59,722 bases of DNA from WTJD01 sp964225175. Lineage in GTDB: Bacteria; Pseudomonadota; Gammaproteobacteria; Xanthomonadales; SZUA-36. The stretch is from assembly GCA_964225175.1 (NCBI GenBank), contig CAXQNK010000115.1, positions 1 to 59,722 on the forward strand, written 5' to 3'. How positions within the stretch are numbered: position 1 is the first letter of the stretch; each line of letters opens with the position of its first letter. The notes under the pieces were generated by a model. It searched no databases and was not told where the DNA came from. It saw only the letters and a list, made by a program, of their open reading frames with translations. Below, one piece after another: positions 8,791 to 16,753 of the stretch. Made by a program: the position numbers and the translations under genes.

Positions 8791-9087
8791 TCACTTGTCA
8801 CCCCGATTTGACACAGAGGGCATCTGCCACCCTATTTTCAGGAGTGCCTGATACCTGAAGGGTAGCGCGAAGGGGATGCTGCGGATGAGCTGACCTGACT
8901 CAATAGCGCCATTCTCACTTTCCACCCAGTCAGCCCACGCGACCAGCTCCTCTTCTGATAGATCACAGGGCTTGGTCAGAGGCGTTGACTCAGAACGCCT
9001 GTCTATGATTTGTGGCTTTTGGAACTGGTTGGATGCAGTTCCTGGCCCGAACCGACACTGACCCACTTGGATCAGCGTGTATTGCAA
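8791..9087 (-). CDS. Possible small gene or gene remnant, unrecognised
   Basis: An open frame of 98 codons in an otherwise empty stretch (8736-9204). The C-terminal half (LSEEELVAWADWVESE, then IRSIPFALPFRYQALLKIGW) has the look of a real globular protein, while the N-terminal part does not. No Shine-Dalgarno was recognised at its start, and its 3' end overlaps the inverted repeat upstream of the SnoaL-like gene. It may be the degraded end of a lost gene or chance. Apart from this ORF, the inverted repeat and an 11-nt match to tRNA-Leu, the 469-nt region shows nothing recognisable. Confidence 0.22.
   Translation of the reverse strand: MQYTLIQVGQCRFGPGTASNQFQKPQIIDRRSESTPLTKPCDLSEEELVAWADWVESENGAIESGQLIRSIPFALPFRYQALLKIGWQMPSVSNRGDK
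8796..8813. promoter_or_regulatory. Inverted repeat, possible operator upstream of the SnoaL-like gene
   Basis: TGTCA-N8-TGACA: the two 5-nt arms are perfect reverse complements around the spacer CCCCGATT. The site is about 60 nt upstream of the SnoaL-like start, where an operator would fit. The cognate regulator is unknown, and short palindromes also arise by chance. Confidence 0.35.
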
Positions 9088-9204
9088 AAATTACGTTGGT
9101 CGAAATAGGCATTTCGGTGACAGCTGGCTGGGTTAGACAGCCGCGCTGATTTCAGCCATGATGAGCTGAGAGGCTCAGGACAGGCTGACGAGAGTTTGCG
9201 ACGT

Positions 9205-10977
9205 ATGGGTTTTTTCCGGCAGCTCAAAAAACGAAATGTGCTCAAGGTGGGAGGCACCTACCTCGTTGCCAGCTGGCTGCTGCTCCAGGTCGCGGATGTC
9301 ATCATCAACAATATTGGCGCCCCTGAGTGGGTATTCAAAGCATTGATGACGGCGATTGGCCTGGGCCTGCCTCTGGTCCTAATTTTCTCCTGGGTATTCG
9401 AAATGACCCCTGAAGGGCTGATGCGGGAAAAAGATGTAGAGCCCTCCCGCTCCATCACGCGGCAAACGGGTCGCAAGCTCAATTACCTATTGGCGGGCCT
9501 GCTCGCGATCGCCGTGGTCTATCTGGTTACAGACAAGCTCATCATTCAACCGGGCGAAGAGGAGGTCATGGCGAAACCCGAGCGATCGGACGCGGGTCTC
9601 GACACCCAGTCGATCGCCGTGCTGCCGTTTGTGAATATGAGCTCAGATCCGGAGCAGGAGTTTTTCTCCGACGGCATCACGGAAGAATTGCTGAACATGC
9701 TGGCAAAGATACCGGATTTCCGAGTGGCGGGTCGCACCTCGTCCTTCGCGTTCAAGGGTCAAAACATCGATTTACGTGAAGTGGGTGAAAGGCTGGGCGT
9801 TGCCCATATTCTCGAGGGCAGCGTTCGGAAAGGCAGAGACCGCGTACGCATAACGGCGCAACTGATCCAGGCTGAGGATGGCTTCCACCTGTGGTCAGAG
9901 ACTTACGACCGTGAGTTATCGGATATTTTCGCGGTACAGGACGAGATTTCCCGGGCAGTTGTTGGTGCCTTGCAGATTGAGCTGCTGGGTGACAGGATGC
10001 ATTTGCCCGACCCTTTGTTCAGCGAAGCGGCGGCTCACAACGCTTATCTTGGGGGCCTGTACCAGATCAATGTCGGCACGCCCGAGAGTTACGCTCGCGC
10101 TTACGAGCTTATGGAGGAAGCAGTGAGGCTCGCTCCCGATTCAGCGACGGCGTGGGCGTCACTGGCTGGATCGGCTTTATGGACAGCTGGCACGGGATCG
10201 AATGACCCCGCGCCCCTTCTCGCCCGTGCGCGGGAGAGCCTGTCACTCTCACTCCAACTCAATCCCGACCTGTCCGAGGCATACCTGCAAAAGGGCGGTC
10301 TTGCCATGGGTTGGGACTGGGACTGGAAGACGGGAGAGCAGGCGTTCCGGAGGGCGCTGGAGCTCTCGCCGGGTTCGGTGGAGGCCCAGGCAAGCCTCGC
10401 CAACCTGATGTTCATGATCGGACGACGTGATGAGGCGCTGGAATTACTGACCGAGGGCCGTCGGCTTGACCCACTCAACACTTCGATTCAATTGGAAATT
10501 GCGAGACTCTACGTGGGGAGCTGGCAGCTGGACGAGGCGATCGCCCAGCTTGAAACGATGCTCGCCGCAGAAGATCGGACCCGACTGCGCTTTTACCTGG
10601 GCATGGCGCACTACTTGCAGGGCAACTACGAGCGCTCGCTGGAACTGATGGAGCATGAGACTACCCGGTTTCTACAGTTGGTTGGTCTTGCCATCAGTCA
10701 TCACCAACTGGGTCAGCTTGACGACGCTCGCGGTGCTCAAAAGGCCTTGTGGGATGAGTATGAACATCTCGCGTCCTACCAGCAGGCTGAGATCTTTGCA
10801 CAATGGGGACTGATCGAAGAGGCCGTCGACTGGCTCTGGCGTGCCTACGAAGTGCGTGACCCCGGCATCCGCTTTCTGAATACGGATCCTCTGTTGCGGC
10901 CGTTGCTCGGCAACCCGAAATTCGAGGAACTGCGGTCAACCCTCAAACTGCCGCCCGTGTCGTTGGGCCCGGAGTGA
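9205..10977 (+). CDS. Membrane TolB-like/TPR protein (adenylate-cyclase-associated type)
   Basis: 590 residues from the ATG at 9205; a TTG at 9196 is in frame, but the GAGAG Shine-Dalgarno is correctly spaced only for the ATG. Order: a conserved N-terminal module (FFRQLKKRNVLKVGGTYLVA) with two membrane helices ending at FEMTPEGL; a third helix around 92-112; a TolB N-terminal-like/FlgO-like domain (SIAVLPFVNMSSDPEQEFFS, ITEELLNMLAKIPDFRVAGR, GVAHILEGSVRK, FHLWSETYDRELSDIFAVQ); then about eight TPR helices to the C-terminus. Similar proteins often carry cyclase or DNA-binding domains; none is present here. It precedes the TPR-sulfotransferase and TonB receptor and may act as a sensor or scaffold. 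Confidence 0.85.
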   Translation: MGFFRQLKKRNVLKVGGTYLVASWLLLQVADVIINNIGAPEWVFKALMTAIGLGLPLVLIFSWVFEMTPEGLMREKDVEPSRSITRQTGRKLNYLLAGLLAIAVVYLVTDKLIIQPGEEEVMAKPERSDAGLDTQSIAVLPFVNMSSDPEQEFFSDGITEELLNMLAKIPDFRVAGRTSSFAFKGQNIDLREVGERLGVAHILEGSVRKGRDRVRITAQLIQAEDGFHLWSETYDRELSDIFAVQDEISRAVVGALQIELLGDRMHLPDPLFSEAAAHNAYLGGLYQINVGTPESYARAYELMEEAVRLAPDSATAWASLAGSALWTAGTGSNDPAPLLARARESLSLSLQLNPDLSEAYLQKGGLAMGWDWDWKTGEQAFRRALELSPGSVEAQASLANLMFMIGRRDEALELLTEGRRLDPLNTSIQLEIARLYVGSWQLDEAIAQLETMLAAEDRTRLRFYLGMAHYLQGNYERSLELMEHETTRFLQLVGLAISHHQLGQLDDARGAQKALWDEYEHLASYQQAEIFAQWGLIEEAVDWLWRAYEVRDPGIRFLNTDPLLRPLLGNPKFEELRSTLKLPPVSLGPE

Positions 10978-11134
10978 GACTATTCGATACAGTGGAGCGC
11001 AAGAATCGGCTGCGCAGTTGGTATAAACCGCGAACCGCCGTTCAGGAATACGCCTCCATCATCCCGAGTTGCGGAACGGGCAGATGTGCCGCCAGGGCGG
11101 ATGCTGTCCGCACCGGGTGCGCCCTCATACCGCC

Positions 11135-12715
11135 ATGACGCAACCGGATGCGAAACTGGTCAAGCGCCTTGAGGAAGGTTTCTCGGCCCTGAACAGGGGT
11201 CGTCTCGAAGAGGCCGCGAAGGCCTGCGAAGAAGTGCTCGCACTTGACCCGATGCTCGCACCGGCTCACTTCCTGGTCGGCCTCGTGGCCTTGGAGGGTG
11301 AGGAACGACGCGTTGCGCACGAGGCCTTCAAGTCTGTACTGAAGCTCGACAGGGACCACGCGGCGGCCTGGGCGCAACTCGCCCGACTGAACGCCGGAGA
11401 AGGTCGTGTGGCACGGGCCGAGTCAGCACTCCGCGAGGTTCGCCGGATCAAACCGACCGATCCCGCGGTGCTCGACCTCACCGGCACCGTGTTGAACCAG
11501 TTGGGTGAATACGAGGCAGCGGTAGCATTTTTTCGGCGCGTGAATGAGCTCAAGCCCGGTCACCCCCCCTATATGATGAACCTCGCGAATGCCCTTGTGT
11601 TCCTGGGTGACATCGCCGCCGCAGTGAACATCTTCCGTGAGGTCCTCGGCAAGGAACCTAACAGCGCCCAATGTCATTGGGGTCTGGCTAACGCCGTGCG
11701 GGCAGAGGACGACTCGCACATCCAGCAGATGCATCACGTGCTGGCATCACGTGCGAATAATCCCCGGGCCAGGGGGTTTCTGCTTTATGCGATTGGCAAG
11801 GAATTCGAGGATCTACAGGAGTGGGACGCGGCGTTCAAAGCTTTTTCAGAGGGCGCAGCGGCCAGACGGCTCACCGTTGATTATGATGAGGCCGAGGAGA
11901 TCGAGGTCTTCGATTCGATCCGGTCCACGTTCAACGAGAGCTGGCTCAATGGACAGGCCAATGGAGATCCCGACCCCTCACCCATATTTGTGCTGGGACA
12001 ACCAAGGACCGGTACCACCCTGATTGAACGCATCATCACCAGCCATTCGATGGTTCACTCGGCAGGTGAACTGCAGCAGTTCGGGCTCGCGGTTCGGCGG
12101 GTCAGCCGCTATGCCGATCCGCGCCGTTTTTCCGCAGAGTTGTTCCGGCGGGCCGCTGGCGCCGATACAAAGGCCATCGGCAGCATGTATCTGAAAACCA
12201 CAGCACGAATGCGGGGCAAAACGCCTTTCTTCGTCGACAAATTACCCGTGAACTACCTCAACATCCCGCTGATCCTGGCGGCGCTACCCAATGCGAGGAT
12301 CGTCCACCTTGTGCGGGGCGCGATGGATGCCTGTTTTGCAAGTTTCAAGCAACTATTCGCGGATGCCTATCTGCACTCCTATGAGCAGGGGGAGATGGCG
12401 CGTCACCATGTACGATATCGGGAACTGATGGCGCACTATCGCCACTGCTTTCCCGGGCGCATCATCGATGTTCGCTACGAGGACATAGCGGGTGACACCG
12501 AGCCCAATGCCCGGGCCCTGATCGCCGCGCTGGGCCTTCGATGGGAGGATGACTGTCTGAATTTCCATGCCATCCGCTCAGGGGTAGCCACCGCGAGTGC
12601 CGTTCAGGTTCGAGAACCGGCGCATACCCGATCCGTGGGGCGCTGGCGCCGATACGAGGCGCAGCTGGCGCCCATGAGCGAGGTCATTGCGCGGGCGGGC
12701 ATCCCGCTGGATTGA
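11135..12715 (+). CDS. Tetratricopeptide-repeat sulfotransferase
   Basis: 526 residues from the ATG at 11135; the frame extends upstream but that part is Cys/Arg-rich and has no repeat. Residues 1 to about 250 are TPR repeats (LNRGRLEEAAKACEEVLALD, YEAAVAFFRRVNELKPGHPP, DIAAAVNIFREVL). The C-terminal Sulfotransfer_3 domain has the PAPS 5'-phosphosulfate loop FVLGQPRTGTTLIERI (GQPRTGTT at residues 288-295) and the 3'-phosphate motif ARIVHLVRGAMDACFASFKQ. It transfers sulfate from PAPS to an unknown acceptor. TPR-linked sulfotransferases of this class resemble tyrosylprotein sulfotransferases. No signal peptide, so cytoplasmic. It is 144 nt upstream of the TonB receptor. Confidence 0.9.
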   Translation: MTQPDAKLVKRLEEGFSALNRGRLEEAAKACEEVLALDPMLAPAHFLVGLVALEGEERRVAHEAFKSVLKLDRDHAAAWAQLARLNAGEGRVARAESALREVRRIKPTDPAVLDLTGTVLNQLGEYEAAVAFFRRVNELKPGHPPYMMNLANALVFLGDIAAAVNIFREVLGKEPNSAQCHWGLANAVRAEDDSHIQQMHHVLASRANNPRARGFLLYAIGKEFEDLQEWDAAFKAFSEGAAARRLTVDYDEAEEIEVFDSIRSTFNESWLNGQANGDPDPSPIFVLGQPRTGTTLIERIITSHSMVHSAGELQQFGLAVRRVSRYADPRRFSAELFRRAAGADTKAIGSMYLKTTARMRGKTPFFVDKLPVNYLNIPLILAALPNARIVHLVRGAMDACFASFKQLFADAYLHSYEQGEMARHHVRYRELMAHYRHCFPGRIIDVRYEDIAGDTEPNARALIAALGLRWEDDCLNFHAIRSGVATASAVQVREPAHTRSVGRWRRYEAQLAPMSEVIARAGIPLD

Positions 12716-12859
12716 ACCGTCAGACCCACGGGTTTGACGCAGCCGGCAAAGCCTGTACAGACCGTATTATTTGGTTCAAACTAGGGGAGCATTCAGATGC
12801 CGTGCCCGGTAGACAAACAGAGCCGTTCAAGCGCGGAATATCACAACCGAGGGAATCGC

Positions 12860-15235
12860 ATGATGAAACCGGCCCAGACCTACCCAAACCTTCACCGAAG
12901 ACTGCTGCCCCTGGCCATATCGGCTGCCGTGGGCACATGCGGCGTTGCGCAGGCGCAATCACTTGAGGAGGTCGTGGTCACGGCGACCAAGCGCGAGGAG
13001 AGTGTCATGGATGTGCCGCTGGCAATCACCGCACTGTCGGGCGAATTCATCGAGGAGACCAACCTGAATGACATCAAGGACCTCATCTCGTTCACTCCCG
13101 GCGTCAGCGGCAACTCGCAGGATTCCTATATCGACGCGGTGAGCGTCCGCGGCGTCAGGACCCAGGATTTCGGCGTGGGCGGCGACCCTTCTTCAGCGTT
13201 TTTCAAAAATGATCTGTACGAGGGGCGAAATGGGGCGGTTGTCACCAGCCTTTACGATATCGAGCGCGCGGAAATCCTTCGCGGACCGCAAGGCTTCCTG
13301 TTCGGCCGCAACTCGATTGGCGGCGCGTTCAGCGTCTACACGACCAAGGCCGATGTAGGTGCGCGCGGAGGTTACGCGGATCTCGACGTGGGAGAGCGCG
13401 GTCACGCCGTGTTCGAAGGTGCCGTCAACCTGCCCACCAGCGACCGTTTTGCCATGCGTCTGGCCGGGTACTCTTCGCAGGAGGACGGATTCGCCCGGAA
13501 CGTCTATTCAGGGCGAGATGAAATCGAGCACAACAAGTGGGCGGTGCGCTGGTCCACCACTTTCCAGACCGACCGCCTCGACATCAAGACGCACGTCGAG
13601 TACGAGGAGCGTGAACAAAGTGGGTCCATGTACCGGGCCATTAACGAAGGAGACATCTGGGACATCTTCGACACGTACATCGTTGACGACACCACCCTGT
13701 CGGGCACCGACGAGCAGATCGATTCGGATATCAGTGAGGGGGAACAGGACGATGCAGACATCCTGACCCTTGGGCTGTTTCTCAATTACGACCTGGGTTT
13801 CGCTACCCTGACCTCGAATACGGGTTTCAAGGACCACGATTATTACTACAAAGAAGATTACGACGGCACCCCGCTGAGCATCAACAATTTCCAGTTCCAG
13901 CAGAAGGGTGAATATTTTCAGCAGGAATTGCGGCTCACATCGGCCGCGGAGGGCCGATTGAGTTGGTACGCCGGCGTGTCGTACTACAAGGAAGACCTTG
14001 ATGCCCAGTTCACCAACATCGGCTCCGAAGACCTGATGTGCCAGTACTACCTGAACCCTTACGCCGAGTACTACGGATATGAGTTTTACGCGACCTGTGA
14101 GGACGCATACTACTACTATGGCTTCTATCCCTCCTCGGACGGCAACCTGGTCGAGGTCGGCAGGGTTCAGGGCAAATACTCCGGTTGGGCGGCCTACGTG
14201 AACTTCAGCCTCGATGTCACTGAGCGGCTGAACGCGGAGGTGGGCCTGCGCTACACGCAGGACAAAAAAACCTTCGGGACCTACGTGATCGAACCGGAAA
14301 GCTGGCTGGGACCCTACTTCATTTATGGCTTCGCGACAGCCGAATACATCACCGACACCAAGAAGTGGGACGACACAACCTTCCGCGGTTTGCTGTCTTA
14401 TACCCTCAACGACGACACGCTGTTGTTTGCCAGTTATACCCAGGGTTTCAAATCCGGCGGGTTCGGCAGTTTCTGGATTGAGGATGGTGCTGGGAACGTA
14501 CCGGCGTATGAGACAGGGATAACGCAGGGTGATGGTTACCTGCCCGGTACTTTCGAGCCTGAAACCGTGGACTCCTACGAACTCGGAATGAAGTCGAGCT
14601 ACCTTGATGGGCGCGGCAACTTCGACATCACGGTGTTCATGTACGACTACAAGGACATGCAGATCATCAACTATGTCAACGTCGATTACGACAACGACGG
14701 GGTTCCTGATGCCTTTTCCGGAAGGGTGCTCAATGTCGGGCAGACCGACGGCGTTGGCGTCGAGGCCACCACGACCGTGGCGCTCGGTGATCATTTCGTC
14801 GCCTACCTTGCGGTGGGCTACCTCGACACCGAGGCGACGGGCCTCGAGGAAATTTGTGGTCTTGAGGATCCGGAAGGTTGCGAGGGGCGGCCACTGTACT
14901 GGGCGCCGGAGTGGACCGTGGCCGGCAAACTGGATGCAGATTTCCCGGTCGCAGGGGGTTCGATATCGGGCAGCTTTGAGATTTTCTACGAAAGCAAGCG
15001 TGGCGGCGGCTGGGACAACAATCCAGAGGGCTACATTGACGCCTACGCGGTTTCCACCCTCAGAGTGGGTTATCGATCCAACAATGACTGGTACATAGAG
15101 GCCTATGCTGAAAACCTCTTTGACGAGTTCACCTGGGATGGCTACAACGCCAACGGTGGTATATTGCCCTCCCACTTTTTTGGCCCGATGCGGCCGCTGA
15201 CTCTCGGGGTGCGCACGGGATATCGCTGGGACTGA
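12860..15235 (+). CDS. TonB-dependent outer-membrane receptor
   Basis: 791 residues from the ATG at 12860, preceded by GAGGGA; the upstream extension of the frame lacks a signal peptide. The signal peptide ends near AQAQ. A TonB-box-like LEEVVVTATKREE follows, then a plug domain (DVPLAITALSGEFIEE, VSVRGVRTQDFG, ILRGPQGFLFGRNSIGGAFS) and a 22-strand-type barrel. Two tyrosine-rich acidic segments (residues 325-336 and 394-427) and a D-x-D-x-D-G-x-x-D calcium-type loop (609-617) lie in predicted extracellular regions. The chain ends YRWD, with Asp after the usual terminal aromatic. Substrate unknown; it may form a unit with the sulfotransferase upstream. Confidence 0.94.
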   Translation: MMKPAQTYPNLHRRLLPLAISAAVGTCGVAQAQSLEEVVVTATKREESVMDVPLAITALSGEFIEETNLNDIKDLISFTPGVSGNSQDSYIDAVSVRGVRTQDFGVGGDPSSAFFKNDLYEGRNGAVVTSLYDIERAEILRGPQGFLFGRNSIGGAFSVYTTKADVGARGGYADLDVGERGHAVFEGAVNLPTSDRFAMRLAGYSSQEDGFARNVYSGRDEIEHNKWAVRWSTTFQTDRLDIKTHVEYEEREQSGSMYRAINEGDIWDIFDTYIVDDTTLSGTDEQIDSDISEGEQDDADILTLGLFLNYDLGFATLTSNTGFKDHDYYYKEDYDGTPLSINNFQFQQKGEYFQQELRLTSAAEGRLSWYAGVSYYKEDLDAQFTNIGSEDLMCQYYLNPYAEYYGYEFYATCEDAYYYYGFYPSSDGNLVEVGRVQGKYSGWAAYVNFSLDVTERLNAEVGLRYTQDKKTFGTYVIEPESWLGPYFIYGFATAEYITDTKKWDDTTFRGLLSYTLNDDTLLFASYTQGFKSGGFGSFWIEDGAGNVPAYETGITQGDGYLPGTFEPETVDSYELGMKSSYLDGRGNFDITVFMYDYKDMQIINYVNVDYDNDGVPDAFSGRVLNVGQTDGVGVEATTTVALGDHFVAYLAVGYLDTEATGLEEICGLEDPEGCEGRPLYWAPEWTVAGKLDADFPVAGGSISGSFEIFYESKRGGGWDNNPEGYIDAYAVSTLRVGYRSNNDWYIEAYAENLFDEFTWDGYNANGGILPSHFFGPMRPLTLGVRTGYRWD

Positions 15236-15282
15236 ACCAGCCCAGCCCGGCGCTTAACCTGCGCCCGGTCAGGGACTCTAAA

Positions 15283-15369
15283 TGGTGCCGGAGGTCGGAC
15301 TCGAACCGACACACTGTTTCCAGTACTGGATTTTGAATCCAGCGCGTCTACCAATTTCGCCACTCCGGC
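15283..15369 (-). tRNA. tRNA-Leu (anticodon CAA)
   Basis: The minus strand forms an 87-nt class II tRNA: acceptor GCCGGAG/CTCCGGC, anticodon stem CTGGA/TCCAG around TTCAAAA (anticodon CAA), a long variable arm, T arm GTCGG-TTCGAGT-CCGAC, discriminator A and an encoded CCA. It decodes TTG. Its 3' end faces the TonB receptor stop 47 nt away, the geometry in which integrative elements insert, though no integrase is present. Confidence 0.97.
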
Positions 15370-15389
15370 GTAGGAGCGTGAGGCCGGAA

Positions 15390-15395
15390 ATTATA
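15390..15395 (-). promoter_or_regulatory. -10 element for tRNA-Leu
   Basis: A perfect TATAAT on the minus strand, about 20 nt upstream of the tRNA 5' end, followed by a GC-rich TTCCGGCC stretch like the discriminator of stable-RNA promoters. The -35 region is poor (TGGCCT at 17 nt). Confidence 0.5.
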
Positions 15396-15462
15396 ACGAT
15401 GCTGAACAGCATAGGCCAGCGTGATCAGTGACGCCAATGGAACGATTGGCCCGGGGAAGAGG

Positions 15463-16572
15463 CTAAATTTGGTCCAGTTGCCGGACGCGCTCGAAGTACT
15501 CGCCGATGTTTGGACCGAAATGCTCGATATCCACGAGGAATGCATCGTGGCCCATGATGGACGAGAACATGGAAAAGCCGGTATCAATGCCGATGGTGCG
15601 GAGTGCTGTAGCGATTTCTTCCTGTTGGTGGGGCGGGAAGAGAATGTCAGTGGTAACGCCCATTACGTGAGCCGTCTCGAGCTGGACTTCCTGTATTGCT
15701 GACGCGAGATCGGCATGGCGTTCACTGGCGTCAAACCAGTCCATTGACCGGGACAGGTAAAGGTAACTGCAGGGGTCAAATGAATGAATGAACCTGCGGG
15801 CCGCCGCCTCGAGGTAGGACTCGACCAGGTAAGTCATACCGAACACCTCATTGGGATAGTGGTCTTGCAGTTCGCGGCCGAAGCGACCACGCCATTCTTC
15901 CGCGGAACGGTAGGACATCATGCCCAGCTTGCGGGCCATGCGCATACCCTGTTCGGGCCATGCGTCGTCGTCATACTCGCCATCCTGCCAGTTGCTGTCG
16001 GACACGATCAGTTCGCGCTGCAACGAGCGTATGGCGATGCTGAATGCCTCCGATCTGGGTGCCCCGGAGATGTTCAGATAGTGCCTTGCACCGCAGGGGT
16101 TTTGTTGCAAATAGGCGAGAGTGCTCATTCCGCCCATGGACGGGCCTACAAGGGCGCAGAGCTGCTCGATGCCCAACTCTCTCACCACGACCCCGGCAGC
16201 CTGCGCAATATCCTCTATCGAGAGCTCCGGGAATCGAAGGCGCCAGGCGTGACCGGTTTCCGGGTCAACGCTGGCCGGCCCGGTGGAGCCTTTGCAGCTG
16301 CCAAGTGAATTCAGGCTGATCACGTGAAAAAAATCGGTATCAATCGGTTTGCCGGGACCGATCATCGCCTCCCACCAACCCGGACTGGGGTCATCAGCGT
16401 TCGATGCTGCGTGTGCGCTGGGAGAAAGACCGGTGAGGATCAAAACGGCATTGGATTTTTGCGAATTGAGTTCGCCCCACGTTTCATAAGCGATCGTGAA
16501 CTTTGGCAGCATTCCGCCCCGCCGGAAATGCAGCGCCTCTTTGCTTTGGATAAAACGCGTTGCCTTACTCAT
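15463..16572 (-). CDS. metX: MetX-family O-acyltransferase, probably serine (or homoserine) O-succinyltransferase
   Basis: A 369-residue alpha/beta-hydrolase. The nucleophile is Ser145 in LVGPSMGGMS; the acid and base lie in GVTTDILFPPHQQ and MGHDAFLVD. The oxyanion and substrate segment LNSLGSCKGSTGPASVDP, GWWEAMIGPGKPIDT, SIAIRSLQRE and YLYLSRSMDWFD closely resemble the Xanthomonas protein shown to make O-succinyl-L-serine for cysteine synthesis (recalled from the literature). Homoserine acetyltransferases normally have a Gly-Gly-Cys variant of that segment. Monocistronic, start supported by AGGGTG. No methionine or SAM riboswitch was recognised upstream. Substrate choice is inferred, not proven. 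Confidence 0.88.
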   Translation of the reverse strand: MSKATRFIQSKEALHFRRGGMLPKFTIAYETWGELNSQKSNAVLILTGLSPSAHAASNADDPSPGWWEAMIGPGKPIDTDFFHVISLNSLGSCKGSTGPASVDPETGHAWRLRFPELSIEDIAQAAGVVVRELGIEQLCALVGPSMGGMSTLAYLQQNPCGARHYLNISGAPRSEAFSIAIRSLQRELIVSDSNWQDGEYDDDAWPEQGMRMARKLGMMSYRSAEEWRGRFGRELQDHYPNEVFGMTYLVESYLEAAARRFIHSFDPCSYLYLSRSMDWFDASERHADLASAIQEVQLETAHVMGVTTDILFPPHQQEEIATALRTIGIDTGFSMFSSIMGHDAFLVDIEHFGPNIGEYFERVRQLDQI

Positions 16573-16753
16573 GACACCCTGTTGTTGTCGAATTGCATTG
16601 CCATCATAGCGCGCCGGCTGGATCGATGCCTTTCGTATTCAGTTTCCTCGCGCCAATGCGTATCAAGCTATTTGAAACCATGCGCGGGATTCAAGACTGC
16701 GGGATAATGACTTTCACACTATCACCATAATCGAATTGAAAAAAATCGACACA

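Noticed and set aside
8808..8838. TTGACA followed by TATTTT reading toward the TolB-like gene
   Set aside because: The spacing is 19 nt, the distance to the start is about 370 nt, and the TTGACA is better explained as an arm of the inverted repeat.
13508..15175. A 555-codon open frame antisense to the TonB receptor
   Set aside because: It is a GC-skew shadow: the plus-strand receptor has a signal peptide, plug motifs and Shine-Dalgarno, while the antisense product shows no domain or start signal.
16573..16753. Possible SAM or methionine riboswitch upstream of the MetX-family gene
   Set aside because: The leader is short, and no riboswitch core or T-tailed hairpin could be recognised.
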